Positions 46,911 through 56,799 of a DNA stretch of 64,000 bases are shown in pieces. The stretch's first letter is position 1, and each line of letters starts with the position of its first letter. The notes under the pieces are model-generated. The model searched no databases, was not told the origin of the DNA, and worked only from the letters and a program-made list of their open reading frames with translations. This DNA is from Ricordea florida (taxonomy: Eukaryota; Cnidaria; Anthozoa; Corallimorpharia; Ricordeidae): assembly GCA_949710005.1 (NCBI GenBank), contig OX453282.1, positions 10,926,736 to 10,990,735 on the forward strand, in the 5' to 3' direction. Both the position numbers and the translations under genes were made by a program.

Positions 46911-46973
46911 TCTTCTTTCTTTTCAATCTGTGTTTTCAATCAATGTTCCACTAAGGTATCTGGCGAGAGTTCT

Positions 46974-46991
46974 ATCCCGACGCTGCCACCA
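46974..46991 (-). promoter_or_regulatory. Primer-binding site of Gypsy-1
   Basis: Directly after the 5' LTR the minus strand reads TGGTGGCAGCGTCGGGAT. The first 11 bases complement the 3' end of a eukaryotic tRNA-Leu (...CGCTGCCACCA) as I remember it; the match then weakens. Confidence 0.7.
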
Positions 46992-47132
46992 TGTAAAGAT
47001 TTGTCAAAGACAGCGAGCATTTAGAACTGATTTTATTGTGAGATCGTGAACCCGAATGTCACGCAACGGGGAAGGTCATTGCATAACAATAATTACAAAG
47101 ATCACATGCTAATCACGAGGCATCTCGACACA
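46992..47132 (-). repeat. 5' LTR of Gypsy-1
   Basis: 141-bp direct repeat of 42500-42640. It starts TGTGTCGAG and ends CTTTACA on the minus strand. The only difference I see is a G/A in the TATTGTRAGATC segment. Confidence 0.95.
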
Positions 47133-48358
47133 TGTCTGTTGTGGGCAAGTTTCTTGGAAGGATTATTATTGATCGGGTAAGGAGCATGGTCGACAGAAGA
47201 CTCAGAAAGGAATAAGCAGGTTACAGGAAAGGAAGAGGAACCACAGACCAGATATTTATCTTGCGGAATATCATCGTACAAGTAAATGAATGGTAAGCTA
47301 CCCTATACATGAACTTCATAGATTTTGAGAAGGCTTTCGATTCCATACATCGAGAAAGCCTGTGGAAGATCATGAAGAAGTATGTTATCCCAGATAAGAT
47401 TGTGAGAATGGTGAAGCTATTTTATGGTGACCTCAAACGTGTGGCAGAAGACCATGGAGAAACTTGTGAGTGGTTTGACATTAAAATGGGTGTAAAGCAA
47501 GGATGTAATATGTTGGGTTTTTTCCTTGATTGCAATGGACTGGGAGATGAGAAGAACAGTTGGGAAATGCGAAAATGGCATTAGATTGAAATTTACATCT
47601 AAACTGGATGACTTGGACTTCGCAGATGATGTAGCGCTGCTCTCGTCCACCAAAACACAGATTCAAGACAAAACATCAAGGTTGAATGATGAAGCCAGAT
47701 GAGTGGGTCATAAAATCAACATAAGACAAAGATAAGGATCAAATCAAGAAACCAGGAAAGGCTTACCATCATGGGAAAAGACATCAAAGAAGTTGACAAG
47801 TTCACATACTTGGGAGCTACAGTTTGCAAAGAGGGGGGAGGCATGAAGGACTTAAAGAACACATTCTTGAAAGCGATGGGTACATTAAAAAATTTTGTCC
47901 GGTTGAAAAAGATCTGGAGCTCTAGAAGCATCACTAGAAGAACAAAGCTGAGATTGAAAAGCTGAAATTAAAGGGGGATGATAGGATGGTAGATGTCATT
48001 AATAATAAGTGTCTGCAAAAGATTTTGCGAATTAATTGGCAAGACCATATTAGTACAGGAGAGTTGCTAGATAGAGCAGATATGAGATCAATGAGTGAGG
48101 AAGTGAGGAGGAGAAGGTGGAAGATGATTGGCCATATAATTATTAAGACAAGACCAGAATAACGACAGCAACGTGGCACTGACATGGGCACCAGAAGGGA
48201 AAAGGAAAAGGGGAAGACTGAAGACCACATGGAGACGTATGGTAGAAAAGGAAATGAGAGAAGCAGGATGGAAGACATGGGGAGAGGCAAGAGCTGTCAC
48301 AGCAGACAAGGAAAGGTGGAAAAGCTCTGTGGAGGCCTTATGTGCCAGAGGGCAGTGA
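47133..48358 (+). pseudogene. RTE LINE RT, remaining part and C-terminus
   Basis: Resumes with GKFLGRIIIDRVRSMVDRRL, then FIDFEKAFDSIHRESLW, MGVKQGCNMLG, LDDLDFADDVALLSS (catalytic ADD box near 47620) and FTYLGATVCKEGGG. The end (48173-48358) reads GRLKTTWRRMVEKEM and DKERWKSSVEALCARGQ. Several frames are used, with stops, so it is non-functional although the catalytic aspartates are still readable. Confidence 0.85.
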
Positions 48359-48478
48359 GAAGATAGGTAACAGGTAATTTACAAGTGTAGCCAACTGTTT
48401 GATAGTCTGAAAACAAAAGCTACACTAGCAAATTACACTCGTCTTGTAAAAGTTTTATAGAATTGAGCACAGTTTATA

Positions 48479-49060
48479 TTATGTACAGTGTAGCTCATTT
48501 TTCTCTTGGTTGAGTACCTGTGATACTGTTGCAAGGTACTTTAAAAGTCTGGTGCTTGTTATGGCCTCTGGATGTTGCAGGTTAAAACCTACTGTTTTTG
48601 TCAGGTTCTTTAGGCACTCCCAAAGCCCTAGGTAGATGTTTAAGAGATGTCTCATTTGGTCGAGCGAAAATATAGGGGTTTTCCTTCTGGGTGTGGACCT
48701 TCTCTTTGTTGTCAACCAAAAGTTGTATGTCCTCTTTCATCTTGTGTGTAAGAAGAACTGGAACTTATCATTCTTATCTGCTGCTTACTGCCATAATGTG
48801 CACTTTACCCTCCACACCAAGTTTCTTCAGGTGGCAATTTGCTTTCTTTACTTCTATGTCATTAAGAAGTCTTCTCAACCGGTTCTCACTATATATATTA
48901 AATTTATAATTTAGACATAAATCAATCATGTGGCTACTTTCAACCAATTCTGAATCCGCTTTTACTAAGGTTGACTTAAGACGTTTGCCTCTGTATTCAG
49001 GCAAGAAGTTTGTTTTTGGAAGGGCTGTGTTTAAAAACTTTTTTTGTATGTACAAATTTC
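48479..49060 (-). pseudogene. SET plus tyrosine-recombinase-like copy C1
   Basis: Minus strand. SET fragments come first: FLPEYRGKRL, then NRLRRLLNDIEVKKANC and LGVEGKVHIM. After a deletion of the SET end the sequence passes into VPVLLTHKMKEDIQLLVDNK and ENPYIFARPNETSLKHL, and in another frame VGFNLQHPEAITSTRLLKYL and ATVSQVLNQEKNEL. The second half is the N-terminal part of the recombinase-like domain seen intact at 60327-60814. Frame changes and an internal SET deletion show decay. Confidence 0.75.
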
Positions 49061-49984
49061 TATGACAATCAATTGGCCAGTCTCTATTTCACAAAATAAT
49101 TAATGTTAATTTTGTGGTGGTAGTTTTTCAGATTCCTCAGTTTCATTAAGGCATCACAGCTTTCTGGGAAGCCAGTTCTTTTTTATTGTTATTACATTTA
49201 AATCAATTTACCAATTTTCTAAGTATGAAAAAAAGGACACTAGTTGTCCAAAATCAGTACAAATGTCCTTCAATGGTTTGTTTTTTTTGTGTGTGTGTTG
49301 GTGATACCAATCATTCTTGTTAGTGCAATACTATTGGTAACAATTCATGATGCAGCATTAGTAGAGCATTCCATAATTCAAGCAATAAACATTCCAACTG
49401 ATTCAGACTAATTGTAACTCAAACATCCCTATTAACACCAGTATGTGAAATAAATCCAGTTTAACTTCCAATTCAATGGCGAAGTTTAGTTTAAAGATGT
49501 CTTGTACCATAAAAATCATTCAGAGTCTTGTTTAGTGTAGTGTTTGAGTTATGGTAGTTAGTTCTAATCAAAAAACAGTGGAATTACATCTCCTAGCCTG
49601 AACCTTAAGTTAACCTTGCTGCCCTACTTATTGCATTTTTCACAAAGTACTTCACCGCAGTCCAGTCTCTAGGACAGGTTTGCTTTTTCTGATGCACTCA
49701 AGGCATTGCACCTTTCCAAGAAGTTCTTTCTTTTTGATTGCATTTCCAAGGTGTTGAAATACACATTGCTTTTCTCTGTTAGTCCATGGTGTGTGGGTCA
49801 CTGTCCTTTTCTTTCTTTGACTTTAGTGGATGAAAATGCTGTGTTTTTCCCCTTCTAGTTTCTTCAATTTCTAGTTGACTATTTTACCCCCAAAATGATT
49901 TACAGATCATCCTAAACCATGTTCAAATGTACTCTTGACACAATCAAGCTGCACTTTAGGTACTTTTTCTCTCTAGATAGGAAA
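49061..49984. repeat. Non-coding spacer repeated between SET copies
   Basis: Segments at about 49069-49280 and 49820-50060 align with 50797-51030 and 51355-51620 (for example CAATCAATTGGYCAGTCTCT, GTTGTCCAAAATCAGTACAAATG, GTGGATGAAAATGCTGTGTTTT). Together with the SET parts they define a diverged tandem duplication of about 1.6-1.75 kb. Confidence 0.8.
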
Positions 49985-50810
49985 AATTGACGTGAGTGGT
50001 TTCCCTGCCCAATTTGTTACATCTCCTGCATGTGTCAATAGCAGTCAAAATTTTGCTAACTTTGGCCAATTCAATTTTGGACTTGTGCAGACCATAGAAC
50101 TCTCGATTTATATTCGAGCTCATGCCCCATGTGGAATGCTAACCACCAGAGCTCATTTTTGTCTAAGGTTGAGTACTTGTGATACTGAACTTACAGTACA
50201 AGTCGGATATACCTTTGCATTCAAAATACGGTCTGGTTTGGTGATGCAAAAGTATTGGAGTTTGCCTTCTTTGGAGCCTCTCTCTATAGTCAACTGATAG
50301 TTGTATGGCCTCTTTCTTCCCACTTTTTGGAAAAACTGGAACTTTTCATCCTCTTCTGCTAAGCTTCTTAATGCCATAATCATATAACAACTGAGTTCCC
50401 GCTGAAATGTCCATAGTCGCAAATAAACAAAGGTGCACTTTCCCCTCCACATCAAGTTTCTTCATCTGGCAGTTTGCTTTTCTTGCTTCTATGTCATTAA
50501 CAAGTCTTCCTAACCCATTCGCAAATATGGTATGAATACTTAAACTTAAGAATAGAGCTACTTTCAATCAATTCTGAATCTGTTCTTATTACGGTTGAAT
50601 TCAAACTCACCAGTTTGTTTTTCCTTTAACATCAAAGAAATAGAGGAAACTTCCCAATTCTGATTCATATGTTGCCTTCCGTCTTTCCACTTCTTCAACA
50701 TCAAGAAGTTCGCCTCTGTATTCGAGCAAGAAATCTCCCTTTTGAAACGGCTGTGTTGTAAAAATGTTTTTGTGTGTACCAATTAATCTTATGGCAATCA
50801 ATTGGTCAGT
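49985..50810 (-). pseudogene. SET plus tyrosine-recombinase-like copy C2, same-frame junction
   Basis: Minus strand. The SET N-terminal half (50607-50801) reads IRLIGTHKNIFTTQPFQKGD, then LLEYRGELLDVEEVERRKAT and GSFLYFFDVKGK. The SET C-terminal half (50346-50567) reads NGLGRLVNDIEARKANC, GKVHLCLFATMDISAG and TQLLYDYGIKK. In the same frame, after one TGA, it continues KVPVFPKSGKKEAIQLSVDY, the start of the recombinase-like domain. Further on come SVSQVLNL and ELWWLAFHMGHELE, and the tail near 49993 resembles the end of the intact exon. KMT5A-type enzymes have an NHS motif in the cofactor site; here it reads NDI. This is the best-preserved SET copy of the three. Confidence 0.78.
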
Positions 50811-51539
50811 CTCTTTCCCAAAATCAATGTTACTGTTGTGATGCTAGTTTTCAGATTCCTCTGTTCCTTAATTTAAGGCATCACAGCTTTCCAGGAAGTC
50901 ACTTCTTTTTTATTGCTTCTAAAACTGTTGCATTTACATTAATATTACTTGCCAATTTTCTGAATATGAAAAGCACAACAGTATAGTTGTCCAAAATCAG
51001 TACAAATGACCTTCCGTGGTTCTTCCCTTTTTTACGTTGATGTTACCGATCATTCTTGTCAGTGCAATACTTGGTTGGTGCAGCATTAAGGTGGGCTTTA
51101 CTCTTTGTGAAGTTGGCTGATTTTCTTGTTTGTGTTGTTTTCAAATATATTTGCCAGTGCTTTTGAAGGTGTAACATATATAACTTGTTAACCCCTTATG
51201 CCAGGCATTGTTAATTTAGGAAAGCTTACCAGATTGAAATCAGGCGGTGATATTTCATGTATATCTTGCATGTATATGTCACCATCAAACTTCTTCAGTG
51301 GCCTTCTCACAACATGAAAAGATCTCTTTTAAGGAAAGCTTAATGTTGGTCTCTAGTGGATGAAAATGCTGTGTTTTCCCCTTCTAGTTTCTTCAGTTTT
51401 CAGTTGACTGTTTTAGGCCCAAAATGATTCACAGGTCATCCTAAACCATGTTCAAACGTACATGTATTCTTGATGCAAATTGATCAAAGCTGTACTGCAG
51501 GTCAAGTTTCTATCTAGGTAGAAGGCATTAATGTGAATA
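50811..51539. repeat. Second copy of the SET-cluster spacer
   Basis: Aligns with the spacer at 49061-49984 as described there. It also contains a TTTTCTTGTTTGTGTTGTTTTCAAATAT stretch near 51130 that recurs near 39400 and 40755 at the edges of the zinc-finger exon. Confidence 0.75.
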
Positions 51540-52110
51540 TCATTGAGTGGTTTCCCTGCCCAATTTGTTGCATCTTCCTGTTTCAATAGCAGTCAAAATT
51601 TTGCTGACTTTGGCAAGTGAAGTTTTGGTCTTATTTAGATGATAGAACTCTCTATTTATATCCAGCACATGGGACATGTGCTGGATATAAATAGATAGTA
51701 ATAGTGGTGCATGCTAACCACCATAGCTCATCTTTTTCGAAGGTTGAGTACTTGTGATACTGAACTTACAAGTGATATACATTTGAAAAATAGAGTCTGG
51801 TTTGGTCATGCAAAAAATAAATATAGGGGTTTTCCTTCTTGATTTGGACCTTCTGTCTCAAGTTAACCAATATCTGTACGGCCTCTTTCTTCCTACTGTT
51901 TGGAAAAACTGAAACATTCCATCTTTTGCTGTTTAATGCCATAATCACACAACAACTGATTGCCTGGTTAAATGTCCATGGTCGCAAATAGACAAGGGTG
52001 CACTTTCCCCTCCACATAAAGTTTCTTCTTAGCTGAGTTTGCTTTCCTTGCTTCTATGCCATTAACGAGTCTTCTCAACCCCGTTTGTAGCTACTTTCAA
52101 TCAATCCTGA
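51540..52110 (-). pseudogene. SET plus tyrosine-recombinase-like copy C3
   Basis: Minus strand. A SET C-terminal piece (GKVHPCLFATMDI, CDYGIKQQ near 51940-52015) is followed, shifted by one base, by VSVFPNSRKKEAVQILVNL and KVQIKKENPYIYF. Then come a truncated middle, a short SVSQVLNLRKR-like stretch and a tail that aligns with the end of C2. A 20-base perfect palindrome (51652-51694) interrupts the region that is simple in the other copies. Confidence 0.7.
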
Positions 52111-53211
52111 ATCCGTTCTTTGTCTACTGGCAGTGTTTTTAGTGGCAATACTTAAAGCACTTTGATTTTTGCAAACTTGTTCATCCATGATCTATTGGGC
52201 AGAGTTTGCTTTGTCATAAAGGAAAATTAATACCATTGCAGAAATGTCACTTTTCAAGTGCCCTTCGTTTCAGCAAATTTGTACATTATAAATAATTATG
52301 CTTCCAAGTCAGCAGTCACAGTGGTATTAAAGCACATTTGTTGCAGTTTTAAAATAAAATCACAATGTTTGTAACTTTAAGTCAGTAGAGATGAACTTAC
52401 ATGTAAAAGGAGCTAATTATTATTACTGGGTTGCTATGGCAATCCAGTATTAAAATGGGGTTGCTATATTTTTTTTTCTCCGTGAGAAATTGCAATTCTT
52501 GCGCAATGTTGCCTATATAAAGGGTTAGAAAAGACGCCGCCGCTGTGTGATTGGCTTGGCATGAACATCGCCATAACAACCTGATTGAAGAGACGGTGAA
52601 GAGAACGTGAAAAGTTTCATGTGGACTCCATTCGCGTAAGAGTTTTTCTTCTGCAGAGCTGCTCTCTTTTCGAGCTGTTAACTCGATTTATTCACTAAAT
52701 GACTTTATTAGTGTCTATGTTTGCTATTCCTGGATGTGTTTACGTGCTGGAGAGTGTTTTCTTCTTTAAACGTTGAGGTCTGTGGTGTTAGCGATTCCTT
52801 CGGTGAAAGGATTCACATTTTTTCTGTTGGAAGTGTAGAGCTTATTTTTAAGAATTGGTTCACGCTTAGCAGACCACGTCCATCGAGTTCATGAGTCGAT
52901 CCACGCGTGAAGTTTGGAAAGCAAGAGTGTGGCTCGCTGTGACATGTATTATTTTGAATCCAAGATAACAAGCTGGTTACGCACGTCAAAATACGATACT
53001 TCGTCTTAACTTGAGTTCTAAAAGCGATCAAATCGAAAACATCGGGGTAGCATTCTCATAAAGTGTTCATTTATATTTATAGCGAAAGATCTATAACATA
53101 TAAAATACAAGATATACCCTTAGTAACTGTTGTGTACGTCATACACTATGCAGCCATGTTTGCAAGATGAATATTTAATGAGTACCCACAATGCTTAGCG
53201 CCGTACATAAC
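52111..53211 (-). repeat. Probable 3' LTR of Gypsy-2 (outer end undetermined) and flank
   Basis: The minus strand from 53211 begins TGTTATGTACGGCGCTAAG directly after a polypurine tract, the expected start of a 3' LTR. A TATA-like CTATAAATATAAATG follows about 115 bases in (near 53080-53095). The end of the LTR cannot be placed because no second LTR is present in the window; a limit near 52.5-52.6 kb is only a guess. The rest has no gene. Confidence 0.5.
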
Positions 53212-53281
53212 ATCTCCCCTTTTGTTATTACCAGGCGTGAAGCTGATGATACTGGTGTAAAACATAACAAGTTCTTCAACG

Positions 53282-53495
53282 AAATATCAACAATAAAGCT
53301 TCTGAAACGAGAACATAGTGTCCACTGTTCAAACTTGACAGTCCTTAATTTGAACAAATAAAAATAGAATATCCACAGTTTGAACAATATATCAACAATA
53401 CAGTTTCTGAAAAGAGAATATAGTGTCCACTGCTCAAACTTGAAATAGTCCTTAACTTGAGCAAATAACAAAATAGCATATCTACAGTTTGAAGT
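53282..53495 (-). repeat. 105-bp tandem duplication at the pol 3' end of Gypsy-2
   Basis: ATCAACAATAAAGCTTCTGAAACGAGAA (near 53286) recurs 105 bases later as ATCAACAATACAGTTTCTGAAAAGAGAA. Each copy continues with ATAGTGTCCACTG and a CACAGTTTGAA / TACAGTTTGAA end. The right copy overlaps the last pol codons. Confidence 0.75.
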
Positions 53496-56400
53496 CACGG
53501 AGATTACTAGGGGTTTTCACAGTTCGTCCTGATCGGGTCTTGACTACTTCTGCCTCTGACTGGGTCATAACAGGTGGTCCTAACTGTGCAGCTGGGTCAT
53601 TTCTCGATTCTTCCATGGTTCTGGTTTGAGGTACTATGTTTTTGTTCTCACTGGTGTTAGTTACCAGAGAGCTGGGACTATCCATCGGCTGGACTGTCAG
53701 TCGCTTATTTAACGCTGCTGTGTCCTCTGATGCCATAGTGGCTGGAGCCCTTGTGAAATGTAAGTGCCTTCTATTTCTCCGATACTTGGTGCCATCAGGT
53801 GCTTGAACAACATAAGATCTGGGTGACCTATGTTTGTACAGGACTGTTGCTGCTTTCCATTGTTTGTCATGTTGCATTCTGATAACATCGCCCGTGTGTA
53901 GTGATGGTAACTCTCTGCCACAGTGCTTGTCATATTGCTTTTTTTCGTTCTCCTTCATTTTCTCCAGGATGTGTTTAATTTCTCTGGCACCCTGTGGTCT
54001 GAGTAGGGCTGCAGTGGTTGGGAGTGTTGTCTTAAGTCTGCGTCCCATCAGAAGTTGTGCTGGGGATAAATTAATCTTCTCTAGTGGTGTGTTTCGATAG
54101 TTCAGAAGAGCTTGATATGGGTCTGCACCTTTCTTAAGCAGGGTTTTCATTGTCTGGACTGCTCTTTCCACCTCGCCGTTTGCTTGAGGATAATGTGGGC
54201 TAGATGTGGTATGTTCAAACCCATAACACTTTGTAAATGCATTGAATTCTGAACTTGTAATTATAAACTGTGAACCATTGTCAGTTATCAATTGGTCTGG
54301 TATTCCATGTCTTGAGAACTGGCTCTTTAGGTAACTAATGGTGTTCCTGCTGGTGAGATCATCAAGTTTGTCAACTTCAATCCACTTGGAGTAGTAATCT
54401 ACGCACAATAGATAACTATTTCCTTGGTACTCAAAGAGGTCTGCTGCTATCTTTGACCATGGTCTCTCTGGTGTTTCAGTGATGATCATTGGCTCTTTGG
54501 CATGTGCTGTTTGGTACTGGCTGCACTTGAAGCACTTGGCCACCTGTTCTTCGATTTGGGTCATCATTCGTGGCCAAGACAGTAGGTCTCGAGCGCGTTG
54601 TTTGCTCTTGACTATCCCTTGGTGTGACCCATGTATCTTCTCCAGCATCTGAGCTCTAAGTGCATGTGGAACAATGAGCTTTTGTCCTTTGAATAATAGG
54701 CCATCAATGCAAGAGATCTCTTCTCTGAACGTCCAGTACTGTCTGATCGCTAGTGGAACTTCTGCCCTCTTGTCTGGCCACCCTTCCAGCACAATATCTT
54801 GAAGCACTTGCATGACTGAATCATTAGCTGTAGCTTTCTGCAATTCCAGGTACCTTTCAGGCGAAATAGGTAAGTGTGCTGTTAAATTCACTTCATTGAC
54901 CTCTAGATCTGGCACTAGTGTTTCCTTTGTTTCAGGGAGGAATGCCCTGCTTAAGGCATCAGCTAAGTTCATTTCTGCTCCTGGCTTGAACTTGACTTTT
55001 AGATCATATCGTTGTAGGGACAACATCATCTTTTGTAGGCGAAGTGGTGCTTGGTGTAATGGTTTGTTCAGAACAACTTCAAGAGGCTTGTGGTCTGACT
55101 GGACCGTAACTTGCTTGCCATAGAGGTATTGATGGAATTTTTGCTCACCATAAACAATAGCCAGGGTTTCTTTTTCTATTTGCGCATATTTTCTTTGGGT
55201 GGAGGTTAATGCTCTGTATGCATATGCGATTGGCTTGTCTTCCTGTATAACTACAGCACCGAGTCCCTTTGAACTGGCATCCACTGACAGTGTAACTGGC
55301 TTATCAGGGTCATAATAACCAAGGACAGGTGTACTAGAAGCCATCAACTTGAGCTTCTGAAAGCTTTCCTCTTGCTCCTTTTCCCAGTGCCACTCAACCT
55401 CTTTCTCCAATAGTTGTCTGAGTGGGGAGCTCACATCAGCCATATTTGGCATGAATTTGGCCAAGTACTGCATGAATCCTAGAAATGTTCTCAGTTCCTT
55501 TGCACTCTTTGGTTGTCTCATTTCCTGTACCGCACGGATTTTTTCTGGGTCCGCTATGAGCCCATCCTTTGTGAGCACGTGACCAATGTAGGGTACAGTT
55601 TCTTGTCTGATGTGGCATTTCTCAGGGTTGAGTTTTAGGTTTGCTTCACGAGATCTGTCTAGGACTTGTCGGAGTCGTACATCATGTTCATTAACATCTC
55701 GTCCCCAGACTAGTATGTCGTCTACTATGGGTTTGGCTCCTTCAATATCTTCAAACAGGTTGGAAATGGACTTCTGAAACACTTCAGGTGCTGATTTTAT
55801 CCCGAACGGGAGTCGAGTAAATCGATATCTTCCAAATGGAGAATTGAAGGTGCAGAGCTTGGAGCTGGCTTCATCTAACTTGATTTGCCAAAATCCTGAC
55901 TTGGCATCTAAGGTTGAGAACACCTTTGCACCAGGAATTTCTGCGACAACTTCTTCAATCGTTTTCATTGGATAGTGTTCACGTTTAATGGCCTGATTTA
56001 GATCCCTTGGATCAATGCAGATACGAATTTTGGAGGGTTTTATAACCGTGACCATGCTGCTGACCCACTCAGTCGGCTCAGTTTGGCGGACAATTACTCC
56101 AGCTTTTTCCATGCGATCTAACTCTTCTTTTATCTTGCCTTTGAGTGCCACGGGGACTTTCCTAGGAGGATGGACAACAGGTGTTATCGCTAGGTCAATC
56201 TTGATTGCATGTTCTCCAGGAAGACAGCCAAGTTCTTGGAATAAATCGGAATACTCTTGCAGTATGTCGGGAGTATCTGTTGTTTCAGTGTGTGTTACTG
56301 AACTTGCTGGGCTGGTGGTATCTGCCTGTTGGTCTTCAGGAGAGGTGGATGCAACTGTATGTATCCGACTGACTAGTCCCATCTCTGTGCAGGTGGCTGC

Positions 56401-56799
56401 ACTAAGTACTGCTGGCACTTTGCAGTCAACAATGTAAAATTTCACTTGGTACAGTTTGTCTTTATATTGGCATGGCATTGTTGTGACTCCTCTGACATCG
56501 ATCACATGACCAGAGTAGGACTTCAGTTGCGCAGCTGACTTTGTAAATTCTGCTTTGATTCCTAGCTTGTGGAAGGTTGCTAGGGGCATCACATTACAAC
56601 GCGCTTTTGTGTCTAACTGGAATTTGACCACTTTGTCATGAATCATAATTTCCTCGTACCACTCGCCGATGTCAACTGCGTTCACTGTTTCGAGACATCC
56701 CACATAGAATTCTTCATCACTGCTACTTTCCTGCACAAAGTGCATGTTCTTTGGTAGCACGGTTTTGCAAACATTTGCGAAATGATTTGGCTTGTTGCA
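53482..56799 (-). CDS. Gypsy-2 protease, RT, RNase H, integrase
   Basis: In the same frame as gag, after the TAG. It starts with the second half of a zinc knuckle (CNKPNHFANVC). By residue from 56760: protease FQLDTKARCNVMP near 47, where the usual D-T-G reads D-T-K; RT with IRICIDPRDLN, LDAKSGFWQI and PIVDDILVWG (VDD near 348); RNase H near 491 (LSVDASSKGLGAV, SDHKPLE); integrase CFKCSQYQ (near 742) and core residues in LCVDYYSKW, LITDNGSQF and GEVERAVQTMK (near 787-862); and a short C-terminal domain (SYVVQAPDGTKYRRNRRHL). RT and integrase catalytic residues look intact; the protease glycine change probably inactivates it. Confidence 0.93.
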   Translation of the reverse strand, partial: CNKPNHFANVCKTVLPKNMHFVQESSSDEEFYVGCLETVNAVDIGEWYEEIMIHDKVVKFQLDTKARCNVMPLATFHKLGIKAEFTKSAAQLKSYSGHVIDVRGVTTMPCQYKDKLYQVKFYIVDCKVPAVLSAATCTEMGLVSRIHTVASTSPEDQQADTTSPASSVTHTETTDTPDILQEYSDLFQELGCLPGEHAIKIDLAITPVVHPPRKVPVALKGKIKEELDRMEKAGVIVRQTEPTEWVSSMVTVIKPSKIRICIDPRDLNQAIKREHYPMKTIEEVVAEIPGAKVFSTLDAKSGFWQIKLDEASSKLCTFNSPFGRYRFTRLPFGIKSAPEVFQKSISNLFEDIEGAKPIVDDILVWGRDVNEHDVRLRQVLDRSREANLKLNPEKCHIRQETVPYIGHVLTKDGLIADPEKIRAVQEMRQPKSAKELRTFLGFMQYLAKFMPNMADVSSPLRQLLEKEVEWHWEKEQEESFQKLKLMASSTPVLGYYDPDKPVTLSVDASSKGLGAVVIQEDKPIAYAYRALTSTQRKYAQIEKETLAIVYGEQKFHQYLYGKQVTVQSDHKPLEVVLNKPLHQAPLRLQKMMLSLQRYDLKVKFKPGAEMNLADALSRAFLPETKETLVPDLEVNEVNLTAHLPISPERYLELQKATANDSVMQVLQDIVLEGWPDKRAEVPLAIRQYWTFREEISCIDGLLFKGQKLIVPHALRAQMLEKIHGSHQGIVKSKQRARDLLSWPRMMTQIEEQVAKCFKCSQYQTAHAKEPMIITETPERPWSKIAADLFEYQGNSYLLCVDYYSKWIEVDKLDDLTSRNTISYLKSQFSRHGIPDQLITDNGSQFIITSSEFNAFTKCYGFEHTTSSPHYPQANGEVERAVQTMKTLLKKGADPYQALLNYRNTPLEKINLSPAQLLMGRRLKTTLPTTAALLRPQGAREIKHILEKMKENEKKQYDKHCGRELPSLHTGDVIRMQHDKQWKAATVLYKHRSPRSYVVQAPDGTKYRRNRRHLHFTRAPATMASEDTAALNKRLTVQPMDSPSSLVTNTSENKNIVPQTRTMEESRNDPAAQLGPPVMTQSEAEVVKTRSGRTVKTPSNLRDFKL

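Larger units (their letters stand above)
42500..47132 (-). mobile_element. Ty3/Gypsy LTR retrotransposon Gypsy-1, full length, nested in the LINE
   Basis: A 4633-bp element with very short 141-bp LTRs (42500-42640 and 46992-47132) that differ at one site by eye. The 5-bp duplication TGTCT is at 42495-42499 and 47133-47137. The LTRs start TG and end CA. A primer-binding site, a polypurine tract, gag, protease, RT, RNase H and integrase are all in the expected order on the minus strand. The gag-pol frame is continuous except for one in-frame TAG at 45843. No chromodomain and no envelope gene. Confidence 0.96.
40810..48358 (+). mobile_element. RTE-type LINE, interrupted by Gypsy-1
   Basis: Plus-strand LINE whose two halves (40810-42499 and 47133-48358) are separated by Gypsy-1. 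The left half starts near LYRSGNIVQSAWDMTS and contains the apurinic endonuclease; the RT begins at about 42250, is cut at 42499 and resumes at 47133. The end carries the RTE-like C-terminal block (KRGRLKTTWRRMVEKEM ... DKERWKSSVEAL). Several stops and frameshifts occur outside the Gypsy insertion, so the LINE was already decaying. Confidence 0.85.
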
